Assembly: GCF_000308495.1 (NCBI RefSeq)
Contig: NZ_BAFU01000017.1
Location: 1 to 64,000, forward strand
Length of the DNA stretch: 64,000 nucleotides
Direction: 5' to 3'
DNA from: Nocardia brevicatena NBRC 12119
GTDB lineage: Bacteria > Actinomycetota > Actinomycetes > Mycobacteriales > Mycobacteriaceae
The position numbers and the translations under genes were made by a program. Under the pieces are notes generated by a model. The model was given only the letters and a program-made list of their open reading frames with translations. It searched no databases and had not been told where the DNA came from. This document shows positions 16,822 through 25,309 of the stretch, piece by piece. Positions within the stretch are counted from its first letter, which is position 1, and the number at the start of each line of letters is the position of its first letter.

Positions 16822-17445
16822 ATGTCGACATACGAGCAGGAGGATACGGGCCCTGCACCGGTGTTCGGTCGTGGTGTGCGGCAGGGCGTCATGGCCATGG
16901 GAATCTGTTCGGTGCTGTTGGGGATGGCGATCATCGTCTGGCCAGGGAAGACGCTGGCGACGGTCGGCACCCTGTTCGGGATGTATCTGCTGTTCGGCAC
17001 GGTGACCGTGTGGACGGTGTCCTTCGGGGGGCGGCTCGGGCGCGTGTCGAGGGCGCTGCTGTTCATTGCCGGCGTGGTGTCGCTGGTGGCGTCGGTGCTC
17101 TGCTTCGGCAGCGGAAACTGGGTGCTGCTGTTGGCGATGTGGCTCGGACTGGCCTGGGCGGTCCGCGGTATCGCGCACGCCATCGCCGCCGTGTGGGAGG
17201 ACGACGAGCTCACCGGACGTGGCAGGCAGGAATGGTTCGGCCTGTGGACATTGGTGGCGGGCATCCTCGTCGCCGTCGCACCGTTCGACAGTCTCGATAT
17301 GCTCGCCACGCTCGCGGGCTGCGGTATGGTCGCCTTCGGCTCGTTGGAGATCTTGACCGCGGTACGGTCGCCGTTTGCGATTCCTTCCGAACCGGAACCC
17401 ACCGAGGTCGGTTCCGAGACCGCCGCCCGCGTAATGGGCCCATAA
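16822..17445 (+). CDS. DUF308 (HdeD-like) integral membrane protein
   Basis: A 207-residue protein with six hydrophobic segments at about 23-40, 47-63, 78-92, 97-113, 142-157 and 163-180. The pattern and sequence VMAMGICSVLLGMAIIVWPG are characteristic of the HdeD/DUF308 family, which in enterics is linked to acid stress but in actinobacteria has no settled role. The N- and C-termini are short, polar and probably cytoplasmic. It stands alone between the coiled-coil gene and the DUF72 gene. Confidence 0.85.
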   Translation: MSTYEQEDTGPAPVFGRGVRQGVMAMGICSVLLGMAIIVWPGKTLATVGTLFGMYLLFGTVTVWTVSFGGRLGRVSRALLFIAGVVSLVASVLCFGSGNWVLLLAMWLGLAWAVRGIAHAIAAVWEDDELTGRGRQEWFGLWTLVAGILVAVAPFDSLDMLATLAGCGMVAFGSLEILTAVRSPFAIPSEPEPTEVGSETAARVMGP

Positions 17446-17495
17446 CCCCCGGCAGGGCGGCGCATCTTCGACCGGCTTCGGGGTATGCGCCGGAT

Positions 17496-17816
17496 ATGAA
17501 CACTCTCCCTGGTCGCCCCTACGATTTCCTCGGTCTCTCCGGCGGCGACCGGCCGGGCTCGGGTGCGCCGCCGCGCCGGTCCCGCCGTGACGATCGCAGC
17601 ACCGCGGTGGAACCGATTGCGGCCGTAGCGCTTTCGACCACCGGTGTGGACACCTCCCGCGGGATCATGGCCGGCCCGGCTGTCGGCGGCTGGTCGCCAC
17701 CGGGTCGGTTCGCCGCAACCGAGCGCCCCGAACACCGGCGGCGCTGCCGACACCGTGACAGGCCCGGGTGGGTGCGGACGCCTTCGCCGGCCCGGAGAGA
17801 TGACGACCGGCCGTGA
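17496..17816 (+). CDS. Possible small protein upstream of the DUF72 gene
   Basis: ATG 17496 opens a 106-residue frame starting MNTLPGRPYDFLGLSGGDR. Its TGA overlaps the GTG of the next gene in GTGA. The sequence is low-complexity, Arg/Pro/Gly-rich, with no recognisable domain. The overlap and the gap size (367 bp without it) favour a real gene; the composition favours a chance frame. The rest of 17446-17812 shows nothing else. Confidence 0.3.
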   Translation: MNTLPGRPYDFLGLSGGDRPGSGAPPRRSRRDDRSTAVEPIAAVALSTTGVDTSRGIMAGPAVGGWSPPGRFAATERPEHRRRCRHRDRPGWVRTPSPARRDDDRP

Positions 17817-18592
17817 CCCTGTTCGTCGGCACATCCGGGTGGCAATACCGCGATTGGCGCGGGGTGCTGTATCCGCGCGGGGTGCCGCAGCGACTGTGGC
17901 TGGAGGAGTACGCGGCGGGATTCGCCACGGTCGAGCTCAACAACGCCTTCTATCGGCTGCCCGGCTCGGAGACCTTCGCCGCGTGGCGCGCCCGCACACC
18001 CGCGGATTTCCGGATCGCGGTGAAGGCCGGCCGCTTCTTGACCCACATCAAACGCCTGCGCGATCCGGCGGAACCGGTTCAGCGGTTGATGACCCGTGCC
18101 GCGTACCTCGGTGACCGCCTCGGCCCTGTTCTCCTGCAGTTACCGCCGACACTGCGCGCCGACCCCTCCCTGCTGGACGCCTGCCTACGCTGCTTTCCGA
18201 CCGGGACGCGGGTCGCGGTCGAACCGCGCCACGATTCCTGGTGGACCGATGACATCCGCGCCGTTCTCGAGCGCAACGACGCGGCACTGTGCTGGGCCGA
18301 TGCCGAGGAGCGGCCGGTGGCACCGTTGTGGCGGACCACCGACTGGGGTTATCTGCGATTGCACACCGGATCGGCCGACCCCTGGCCTCGATATCACGAG
18401 TCGACCCTGGTGACCTGGGTGCACCGACTCACCGAGACCTGGTCCGATACTTGCGATATCCATGTCTATTTCAACAACGATCCCGGTGGCGCCGCGATCC
18501 ACGACGCGCTGCGCTTCGCGAGGGCCGCGGCGGTGTCGGGGGCCACGGTCACCCGGACACCGGATATCGCACCCGCGGGCGAATCGACGTGA
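17813..18592 (+). CDS. DUF72 (YecE-family) protein
   Basis: A 259-residue TIM-barrel protein. Diagnostic pieces are VGTSGWQYRDWRGVLYP at the N-terminus, YAAGFATVELNNAFYRLP, FRIAVKAGRFLTHIKRL, LGPVLLQLPPTLRAD, VAVEPRHDSWW and CDIHVYFNNDPGGAA near the end. DUF72 proteins are widespread, cytoplasmic and without an established reaction. The start is GTG 17813. It is followed by 280 bp without a gene before the hydrolase. Confidence 0.92.
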   Translation: MTLFVGTSGWQYRDWRGVLYPRGVPQRLWLEEYAAGFATVELNNAFYRLPGSETFAAWRARTPADFRIAVKAGRFLTHIKRLRDPAEPVQRLMTRAAYLGDRLGPVLLQLPPTLRADPSLLDACLRCFPTGTRVAVEPRHDSWWTDDIRAVLERNDAALCWADAEERPVAPLWRTTDWGYLRLHTGSADPWPRYHESTLVTWVHRLTETWSDTCDIHVYFNNDPGGAAIHDALRFARAAAVSGATVTRTPDIAPAGEST

Positions 18593-18872
18593 GGCCGTGG
18601 GCGCGAGCAGGCGGTGTCGGGCGAAAAGCGGTGCGACCGACATAATTCCAGGTTGGAAGCGTAATCGTGGCGATGTTGGTGCAGGGCCATCGACACCATC
18701 TGGTGGACGCCGGGCCTGACCCGCCTGCGCGCCACCTGAACACCACACCGCCGGCGCCCACTCCGCCCCGAGGGGAACATGAGAACCGGCCCACCGTCGA
18801 GGACTCCGCTCACCGGAGAACGGCCTGTCCGCATGGCGATGAATTTCCGGCTCGAAAGGCGTCGACAAGGGT

Positions 18873-19742
18873 ATGACGACGCATACTCTCGAGACCGCCG
18901 GCGCCGATATCGTCTACGACGTGCACGGCCCGCTACCCACCGACGGAGGACGCCCGCCGCTGTTCATGATCGGTCAGCCCATGGAGGCCGCCGGTTTCCG
19001 GGCGCTCGCCGCGCGCTTCCCCGATCGCACCGTCATCACCTACGACCCGCGGGGCATCGGCCGCAGTGTCCGCCGGGACGGTCGGGTCGACCATGCGCCC
19101 GAGGTCCAAGCAGAGGATGTTCATGCCGTTGTCGAGGCGCTCGGCGCCGGTCCGGTCGAGATGTTCGCCAGCAGTGGCGGCGCGGTGACCGCGCTGGCGC
19201 TCGTGGCGGCACATCCCGCGGACGTAGTGACACTGGTGGCACACGAGCCGCCACTGATCCCGGTACTGCCCGATGCCGCGGCCGCCGAACGTGCCCGCGC
19301 CGCCGTGCGCAAGGTATACGAGGCCAAGGGGTTCGGCGCCGGGATGGCCGCCTTCATCGCGATGACCTCATGGGAGGGCGAGTACACCGACGAGTACTTC
19401 ACCCAACCCGTGCCCGACCCCGCCCAGTTCGGGATGCCGACCGAGGACGACGGTTCCCGTGACGACCCGCTGCTGTCGGACCGGTCGTGGGCGGTCAGCG
19501 GCCACCGCCCCGACGTCGCCGCGGTGACAGCGGCCCCGACCCGTATCGTCATCGCCGTGGGGGAGGAAACGGGGAATACATTCACCGGCCGCACCGCGGT
19601 GGTCACCGCCGAGTTGTTCGGTCAGCGGGCGAGTGTATTCCCGAGCCATCACGGCGGCTTCCTCGACAGCGAGTTCGGGTATGCGGGGCAGCCCGACGCC
19701 TTCGCGCACAGACTGCGCGAGGTCCTGAACGGCGACGACTGA
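18873..19742 (+). CDS. Alpha/beta-fold hydrolase
   Basis: A 289-residue hydrolase. LFMIGQPMEAAGFRALAARF and VITYDPRGIGRS are the early strands and oxyanion region; the nucleophile Ser is in MFASSGGAVTALAL (SxSGG rather than GxSxG); the catalytic His is probably in FPSHHGGFLDSE. It hydrolyses an ester or similar bond; the substrate is unknown. It is cytoplasmic (no signal). The perfect hairpin at 19820-19853, 78 bp after the stop, may terminate its transcript. Confidence 0.85.
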   Translation: MTTHTLETAGADIVYDVHGPLPTDGGRPPLFMIGQPMEAAGFRALAARFPDRTVITYDPRGIGRSVRRDGRVDHAPEVQAEDVHAVVEALGAGPVEMFASSGGAVTALALVAAHPADVVTLVAHEPPLIPVLPDAAAAERARAAVRKVYEAKGFGAGMAAFIAMTSWEGEYTDEYFTQPVPDPAQFGMPTEDDGSRDDPLLSDRSWAVSGHRPDVAAVTAAPTRIVIAVGEETGNTFTGRTAVVTAELFGQRASVFPSHHGGFLDSEFGYAGQPDAFAHRLREVLNGDD

Positions 19743-19819
19743 CCCCACCCGCGCTGTACTGCGGGAATCGGAGAGCCTACCCGCACGCGACACCGGAGCC
19801 GGACCCACGCCGTCGATGA

Positions 19820-19853
19820 CACCGACACCGAGGACATATCCTCGGTGTCGGTG
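19820..19853. terminator. Perfect 15-bp hairpin, possible terminator
   Basis: CACCGACACCGAGGA and its exact complement flank CATA. It lies between the hydrolase stop (19742) and the GTG start at 19901. There is no following T-run, but actinobacterial terminators often lack one. It may instead be a binding site for the recombinase-like protein downstream. Confidence 0.5.
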
Positions 19854-19900
19854 GCCTCTGCGATGCTGGAACGGAGCCGGTAGGGCACGGAGGTGAAACA

Positions 19901-20872
19901 GTGAGCAGCGAAACCCGCAAAATGGCGCAGGGCCTGTTCTCCTTCGAGGCGGCGACAGGTCCGACGCTGAGCGGTTTCGACGCCGCACTCGCCACCCGCA
20001 CCGATCTGACACCCCGGTCCCGTGAAACCTACCGGGAACGGATCGGACACTATCTGCGGTGGCTCGCCGCCCACACCGGACACGACGACGCCCTGCACAG
20101 TGCCGACGGTCGGGAACGGGCGGTCGACGCCTACCTGCGGGCCACCCGGGAAAAGTACGAAATGACCGACCGCACCGTGAACCTCACCCTCGCCGCCCTG
20201 CACGTGTTCTACGACTGGCTAGGTCTCGGTGCCCCGACCGCATCCTATACCGCCGTCGACCCGGCCGGTCCGCGCCCCCTGAGCCCGCCCGAGCAGCGGC
20301 GCCTGCTCCGCGCGGCCGCCGCCCGCGGACCCCGCGCGTTCGCGCTCATCACCCTCGGCCTCGACATCGGCCCCCGCAGATGGGAGTTCGCCGCCCTCGA
20401 CCTGGAAGCGCTCGATCTCACCGACTGGCCCGGAACACTGACCGTCACCAGCCCGGCCGGTCGCCGCCACGACGTCCCCCTGCAACCGGGCAGCCGCGCC
20501 GCCCTGCTGTCGTGGTTGGCCGAACGCGGGCAGCGGCTTCGCGCACACCACACCCCCGACCCCGAGGCCCTGTTCCTCACCGACACCACCCCCTACCGTC
20601 GGCTGGCTCCCCGCACCGTCGACGACGCGATACACACTATCGGTCTCGACGCCTGCCTGAACCTGTCCCCCGGCATATTGCGCGCCACCGCCGAACAGCG
20701 GATGCTGCGTGAGGGCCTGGCCCCGACCCTCGTCGCCGCGCGGCTCGGACAACAGGCCCCCGACCCCGACCGCGTCCGCGCGCTCACCGGCCGCGTCACC
20801 CCCCGACCCCGCGTCCGGATGCCGCCGACCGGTCCCGAACAACTCGATCTGTTCGGCGACACCGCCCCCTGA
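19901..20872 (+). CDS. Recombinase-like protein lacking catalytic residues
   Basis: A 323-residue protein with the layout of a tyrosine recombinase: SAM-like domain about 30-110 (LTPRSRETYRERIGHYLRWL), then a catalytic-type domain (LSPPEQRRLLRAAAARGPRAF, LGLDIGPRRWEFAALDLEAL). The first Arg is present in GPRRWE. The HxxR position reads LSPGILRATAEQR, so His is missing; LGQQAPDPDRVRAL replaces LGH and no Tyr follows. It should not cut DNA by the usual mechanism and may be a DNA-binding relic or regulator. GTG 19901 has GGAGG 8 bases upstream. Confidence 0.7.
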   Translation: MSSETRKMAQGLFSFEAATGPTLSGFDAALATRTDLTPRSRETYRERIGHYLRWLAAHTGHDDALHSADGRERAVDAYLRATREKYEMTDRTVNLTLAALHVFYDWLGLGAPTASYTAVDPAGPRPLSPPEQRRLLRAAAARGPRAFALITLGLDIGPRRWEFAALDLEALDLTDWPGTLTVTSPAGRRHDVPLQPGSRAALLSWLAERGQRLRAHHTPDPEALFLTDTTPYRRLAPRTVDDAIHTIGLDACLNLSPGILRATAEQRMLREGLAPTLVAARLGQQAPDPDRVRALTGRVTPRPRVRMPPTGPEQLDLFGDTAP

Positions 20873-21104
20873 CCGGGGGTTCGGTAGTAGTCGCGTGAAA
20901 CGACGGATATGACATAGCCGCAGGTCAGGAGTGACTGCTGGGTTCGAATGTACGGGCCTGGGCGGTGGGTGCCTTGATGGCTGCCTATAGGGTCGGTCGG
21001 TGTGCTGGAGGTTGGGGTTCGTGGCGACGCGGGTGTTCGCGCAGCATCCGGCCCGACGCCCGGTAGGCCGATGGAGTCGGACGAGTTGCGGCACGAGGGC
21101 AGGA

Positions 21105-21878
21105 TCAGCCTCGTGGTCGGTTCCGCCCAGGCAACGCTGCCCGGGCGGAGTCCTGCCGGCGCTTGGCTTCCGCTGGATCGCCTCGCCTCTCGAGGAGTAT
21201 TCCCAACGCGCTCATACCCTCGACCTGGCCGGCTTCGGCGGAGGCGCGACACACCCGCTCGGCCTCGTCCCACCGGCCCCGCATGATGAGCAGCTGGGAC
21301 AGGGCGAGCACGCCGATGGCGGCACCGGTCCCGATTCCTTTCCGGTACCAGTCTTCCGCGGCGATGGTGTCGCCGGACTTCTCATGCATCCTGCCCGGCT
21401 CGACCATGGCATGCCCATCACCTTCCCGGGCTGTCAGATGGAACCACCGCGCGGCTGCGGCCGTATCGCCGGCGTCCACGAGTTCTTTTCCCAGGTGGAG
21501 CATCCCGTTGGTACTGTCTGCTTCCGCGGCTTCGCGGAACCATCGGACTGCCTCCGCCCGCTCGTTCCGCTCCAGGTGCCGGATGCCGAGATTCACCATC
21601 GCGTCGGGTTCGCCGTCGGCAGGCGCCTTCCGAAGCCACGCTTCGGCCTCGACGTTCAAACCTTGGTCGGCACACATCAGTCCCAAGCATGTCCAGCCGG
21701 CCGCGTTACCCGCGTCCGCCGCCCGCTGGTACCACGAACTGGCGTGCCTCAGCTCTCCGCGCCGCTCGAGCAACGCACCGATCCTGATCATGGAACTCAC
21801 CCGACCGGCACTGACGGCGGCGCGGTACCACCGCTCGGCTTCACCGGTGTCGCCGCGCCTCTCCAACAGCTCGCCCAC
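21105..21878 (-). CDS. Sel1/TPR-like repeat protein, start unclear
   Basis: At least 257 residues of about 36-residue helical repeats with the pattern AxxWYRxAAxxGxxxAMxxLG (for example GEAERWYRAAVSAG, RHASSWYQRAADAGNAAGW, AEAVRWFREAAEAD). Such solenoids bind proteins. The frame stays open upstream of GTG 21878 and encodes another good repeat (FDEAESWYRKAAEAGQSQAA) but has no ATG or GTG before it enters the preceding gene. The 5' end is therefore either a rare start or lost. It is last in a minus-strand run that begins with the LysR gene. Confidence 0.75.
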   Translation of the reverse strand: MGELLERRGDTGEAERWYRAAVSAGRVSSMIRIGALLERRGELRHASSWYQRAADAGNAAGWTCLGLMCADQGLNVEAEAWLRKAPADGEPDAMVNLGIRHLERNERAEAVRWFREAAEADSTNGMLHLGKELVDAGDTAAAARWFHLTAREGDGHAMVEPGRMHEKSGDTIAAEDWYRKGIGTGAAIGVLALSQLLIMRGRWDEAERVCRASAEAGQVEGMSALGILLERRGDPAEAKRRQDSARAALPGRNRPRG

Positions 21879-22035
21879 TAGTTCGGCCGCTTGCGATTGA
21901 CCCGCCTCGGCTGCCTTTCGGTACCACGATTCGGCTTCGTCGAAGGCTCCCCGGTTGTGGAGGAACGTGCCGAGGATGGTCCTCGTCTTATCTCGTGCAT
22001 CGCGTGACAGCCGAAGCCCGGAGCGGGAAGGCGTG

Positions 22036-22359
22036 TCATCCGCAACAGAACGGATCGTCGCATGGTCTGCCGACTTCGCTGCCGTAGACGGTGAGATGCG
22101 CGATCGGGGCGAGGACGGTGCGGGCGGTGCCCGGGTCCAGGGTCGGGGCCGGTGCGGTGAGCGGACGACCCCAGGTGGGTGGGGTTTCGGTGACGTCGTA
22201 ACGGGCGACGCCGTTGATGAACAGGGTCCACATATCGTGGTCGGGGAAGGGATTCAGCCGCAGCACCCACCAGTCTCCGTCGACCTCGGCGGCCATCGGG
22301 AAGTGTCGGTGGCCGGTGCGTTTCCATTCGGGGCGGGCGTGGGATTCGGGTGGGAGCAT
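22036..22359 (-). CDS. Conserved-looking hypothetical protein, 107 residues
   Basis: A small soluble protein with FPMAAEVDGDWWVLRLNPFP, MWTLFINGVARYDVTETPP and LAPIAHLTVYGSEVG, ending in a Cys pair (CDDPFCCG). The Trp- and aromatic-rich, strand-like pattern suggests a compact beta fold. I do not recognise the family. It sits between the OsmC gene and the Sel1-like gene on the same strand with short gaps, so it is probably co-transcribed. Start ATG 22359. Confidence 0.65.
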   Translation of the reverse strand: MLPPESHARPEWKRTGHRHFPMAAEVDGDWWVLRLNPFPDHDMWTLFINGVARYDVTETPPTWGRPLTAPAPTLDPGTARTVLAPIAHLTVYGSEVGRPCDDPFCCG

Positions 22360-22425
22360 ATCGAGCCGTTTCGGTGGTCGGGCGGATTCGCGCGACGAGG
22401 CTATGCGGCCCGGTCGCGAAACGGC

Positions 22426-22905
22426 TCACGGGGCGACGGCGGCCACCTCGATGGTTGGGGCGTGGGTCACGGGGAAGTTCACCGATGAGGCGATGAAACA
22501 TCTGGCCGCCGCCTCGGCGTGCAGTTCCCGCGCCCGGTCGACCATATCGCCGGAGGCGACGGTGACAACGGGACGTAGTTCGACATTCGTGAATCGCCCA
22601 CCGCCGACGCCGTTCTCCGTCATCGTTCCGCGGGCGTCGTCCCGGTAACCGAGCACCGTGACGCCGTTGACCGCGCACAGATGCAGATACCACAGCAGAT
22701 GGCATTGGCCGAGAGCGGCCACGAGAAGCAGTTCCGGGTTCCACCGGGTCGGGTCGCCGCGGAACGCGGGGTCGGACGAGCCGACCAGGTCGGGGCGGCC
22801 GAGAACCCGCGAGACGTATTCGCGGTCATAGGAGCGGTAGTCGACCGTGCCGTTACCCCGTGCGCCGGTCCATTCGGTGGAGCACTCGTAGTGATGGGTT
22901 GTCAT
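22426..22905 (-). CDS. OsmC-family protein
   Basis: A 159-residue OsmC/Ohr-fold protein. The two conserved Cys are in LVAALGQCHLLWYLHLCAVNG and ARCFIASSVNFPVTHAPTIE; WNPELLLVAALGQCH is the family signature. Such proteins reduce organic or fatty-acid hydroperoxides. ATG 22905 is used rather than the upstream 22932 because the family begins with a strand reading HHYECSTEWTG. It lies 49 bp downstream of a frameshifted small gene and may respond to the LysR regulator further upstream. Confidence 0.88.
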   Translation of the reverse strand: MTTHHYECSTEWTGARGNGTVDYRSYDREYVSRVLGRPDLVGSSDPAFRGDPTRWNPELLLVAALGQCHLLWYLHLCAVNGVTVLGYRDDARGTMTENGVGGGRFTNVELRPVVTVASGDMVDRARELHAEAAARCFIASSVNFPVTHAPTIEVAAVAP

Positions 22906-22954
22906 ATGGTCATCGTCGCGTCCGGGGCGCACGGTTGTCGAGCGGCCCGCGTTC

Positions 22955-23219
22955 TCAATCGTCCCCGTCGGCTGCCTGCAGGTCGAACCCGATCGGGGTG
23001 ATCCGGGGGATCTCCCCGGCCGCGATCACCGTTCGGGTGAGCGGGCGCAGGGCTTGGACCAGTTCCTCGCGTTCGTCGGGGTCCAGGATCGTGTAGGCGG
23101 ATGCCGCGAGTGTGTCGGTGCGGGTTTCGATATCGGCCTTCAGCCCGCGCGAACGCCCGTAATTCGGTCATGGCGTTGTTGTACTCCGCCGAGCCGGAAT
23201 GGTCTCTGTGGTGTGTCAT
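22955..23219 (-). pseudogene. Small gene with a single-base frameshift
   Basis: Frame one starts at ATG 23219 and reads MTHHRDHSGSAEYNNAMTEL then RAFARA; frame two picks up as GLKADIETRTDTLAASAYTI and continues DPDEREELVQALRPLTRTVI to TGA 22955. The change falls near 23145-23155, and skipping one base joins them into a smooth 87-residue helical protein. Either the gene is broken or there is a sequence error. The joined protein is not one I recognise. It lies between the LysR stop (23232) and OsmC. Confidence 0.55.
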
Positions 23220-23231
23220 ATTCCTCCACGC

Positions 23232-24119
23232 TCATCGGATATCCGCTGTTCGCTGCAGCGACTTCTCGAGGCGGGTCAGCAGCAGCCGCACGGCCGGGGA
23301 GCGTTGGTCGGGTCGGCGCACGATGCCGAGGCAGGCGTGCACGGGGGCGTCGACGAAGGGGACGGTCCGCACTCCCGGCGCCGCCCCCGCGGACCGGGTG
23401 AGTACCGCGACACCCGCTCCGCGTTGGACGAGACCGATCAGGGTCTGCGGGGAATTCGCCTCGAGCGCCACCCGCGGTTCGGTTCCGGACCGCAGGCAGG
23501 ACCGTTCGTAGGCGGTGCGGATCCCGGTTCCGCGTGGCAGGCAGAGCGCGGTCTCCTCATGTAGGTCCGACAGCAGCAGGGATGCCCTGTCGAGGCGGTG
23601 TCCGTGCGGCACCACGGCGGTGAGCGGTTCGTCGCTGACCACGGTGACGTCCAGGCCCGGTTCGGTGGCGCCGGCGAAGCCGATGAGCGCCAGGTCCAGC
23701 GACCGGGACAGCACCTGCGCCTGAAGGGCGGGGGAGTAGTCCTCGGTCAGGCCGACGGTGATACCGGGATGGGTGCGGGCAGTTTCGGCTATCGCGTCGA
23801 GGAAACCGGGAAGGGAACAGCCCATGATCATGCCGAGCCGGACACTGCCGCGGACCGCTTCGGCGAACTCGACGGCGGTATGGGCGATGGCGTCGAGCGA
23901 TTCGAGGGCTTCCCGCGCGAGCGGCAGCACGGCCTCGCCGACAGGGGTGAGCCGCACGCTGCGGCCGGAGCGGTGCAGGAGGCGGTGTCCGAGTTCGCGT
24001 TCGAGTTTGGCGACCTGGGTGCTGACGCCGGATTGGCTGACATGCAGTCGTGCCGCCGCGTCGGTGAACGACCCTTCGTCCACCACAGCGGCCAGGTAGC
24101 GCAACTGGTGTATTTCCAT
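23232..24119 (-). CDS. LysR-family transcriptional regulator
   Basis: A 295-residue protein with the LysR N-terminal helix-turn-helix: MEIHQLRYLAAVVDEGSFT, DAAARLHVSQSGVSTQVAKL, ERELGHRLLHRSGRSVRLT. The rest is the periplasmic-binding-protein-like effector domain (VRLGMIMGCSLPGFLDAIAE, LALIGFAG). Start ATG 24119. Downstream on the same strand come the frameshifted small gene and OsmC, within 13 bp, so it may activate peroxide-protection genes, as some LysR proteins (OxyR group) do; this one lacks an obvious redox-Cys pair in the right place, so the effector is open. Confidence 0.9.
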   Translation of the reverse strand: MEIHQLRYLAAVVDEGSFTDAAARLHVSQSGVSTQVAKLERELGHRLLHRSGRSVRLTPVGEAVLPLAREALESLDAIAHTAVEFAEAVRGSVRLGMIMGCSLPGFLDAIAETARTHPGITVGLTEDYSPALQAQVLSRSLDLALIGFAGATEPGLDVTVVSDEPLTAVVPHGHRLDRASLLLSDLHEETALCLPRGTGIRTAYERSCLRSGTEPRVALEANSPQTLIGLVQRGAGVAVLTRSAGAAPGVRTVPFVDAPVHACLGIVRRPDQRSPAVRLLLTRLEKSLQRTADIR

Positions 24120-24648
24120 AACTACAGGTGATAATTTCCATCGGATATATCTCTCGGAAGGATACTCCCTGGTGGGGGCGGGTGGGCGCTATGACCACAC
24201 GGCGCGAAATCGCCGAACAGCACTTCACCGACCGACCGGCGAAAGACTCCGACACCCTGCGCGGCCCACCGGCCGGCGTTGCCTTCGGCCCGCGTCGGAT
24301 CCTCACCACCGCGAACGTCATCACGAGAGACAGTCACAGGTAAGACGTACCCAGCCGCGGGGTCCGCCCACCGGCAACCGAAACGGGCCACCCGTTCTGT
24401 CTCGCCGGAGCCGGCGGGTCCGATGAGAACCGTCACCGGCTCGTCTTCGCATACCGGGCCCACACGGCACCCACGCCGATGCGGTGACGGATTCCGCGTA
24501 CGGCGCAGCCCCCAGCGTGGCGGCGACCGATCGGCCGGACGATCGAGCAGAATACGAGCCGGTGACCATCCGGCCCGTCTCCAACTGGTGAGTTCATGCA
24601 GGTCGGAACCTCACTGAGGAGCCCGGGCCCTTACCGGGAAGGAACTCG
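24120..24648. other. Gene-poor gap with a possible P-loop ATPase remnant
   Basis: On the minus strand 24463-24122 a frame contains VTVLIGPAGSGETERVARF, which looks like a Walker A motif with Lys changed to Glu, then VSRDDVRGGEDPTRAEGN, as in AAA-type kinases. Outside this the sequence is not protein-like. I read it as a weak remnant at best. No other feature is seen in these 529 bp. Confidence 0.3.
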
Positions 24649-25191
24649 ATGAAGAATTCCTGCACAGCGACCGCCGGTATCGTGGCCGCCGTTGTCGCCG
24701 GGGTGATCTCGGGCGCCGGGCCGGCGCATGCCGACGCGTGGAGCGAGCAGGTCCTGGCCGCACACAACGCGGTCCGCGCGCAATACGATGCGCCGCCGCT
24801 GACATGGAACTCCGATCTGTACCCCGGTGTGCTGCGGCAAGCCCAGAGCTGCAGGTTCCCGCATTCTGAGTCGCCGGTGCGATACGGCGAAAACCTCTTC
24901 GCCACCAGACACGCGAGCGTCGGCATCGCCGAGGCGGTCGCATCCTGGATGCAGGAGATGGCCCTGTACGATTACGCCAACCCGGCCTTCTCCCCTTCGA
25001 CCGGCCATTTCACCCAGGTCGTGTGGAAGTCCACCACACAGGTCGCGGCGGCCGTCATGACCTGCCCTCCCAACACCGTCATCCCCGGCTACTCCGGGAA
25101 CGCCACCTATATCGTGGCCCGATACACCCCGGCCGGTAACTTCCCGGACCAATTCCGGGAAAACGTGGCCGGCCCCGCGGCATTCCGCTGA
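24649..25191 (+). CDS. Secreted CAP/SCP-family protein
   Basis: A 180-residue precursor. Residues 1-29 are a Sec signal peptide (MKNSC, hydrophobic GIVAAVVAGVISGAG, cleavage after PAHADA). The mature part is the cysteine-rich secretory/PR-1 fold: LAAHNAVRAQYDAPPLTW, GENLFATRHAS, STGHFTQVVWKSTTQVAAAV and YIVARYTPAGN. His/Glu residues in AAHN, GENL and GHFTQVVW match the CAP cavity. It acts outside the cell; such proteins bind lipids or sterols, but the role here is unknown. GGAAGGAA 6 bases upstream supports ATG 24649. Confidence 0.92.
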   Translation: MKNSCTATAGIVAAVVAGVISGAGPAHADAWSEQVLAAHNAVRAQYDAPPLTWNSDLYPGVLRQAQSCRFPHSESPVRYGENLFATRHASVGIAEAVASWMQEMALYDYANPAFSPSTGHFTQVVWKSTTQVAAAVMTCPPNTVIPGYSGNATYIVARYTPAGNFPDQFRENVAGPAAFR

Positions 25192-25254
25192 CGATGGCGC
25201 GAGCCGGTGTTCGTGATATGTCGCCTTCCCCCGCCCGAGGGCGGCATACCACAC

Positions 25255-25305
25255 GGGGCCACCTCGACCGCGGGGCCACCTCGACCGCGGGGCCACCTCG
25301 ACCGC
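25255..25305. repeat. Three tandem copies of a 17-bp unit
   Basis: GGGGCCACCTCGACCGC occurs three times without change, followed by a partial GGGGTCACC. It lies 60 bp after the CAP gene and against the stop of the convergent gene at 25310. It resembles a slippage array between convergent genes rather than a functional element. Confidence 0.8.
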
Positions 25306-25309
25306 GGGG

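Noticed and set aside
20930-20975. TTCGAA loop-like sequence suggesting a tRNA
   Set aside because: No acceptor, D or anticodon stems could be formed around it on either strand.
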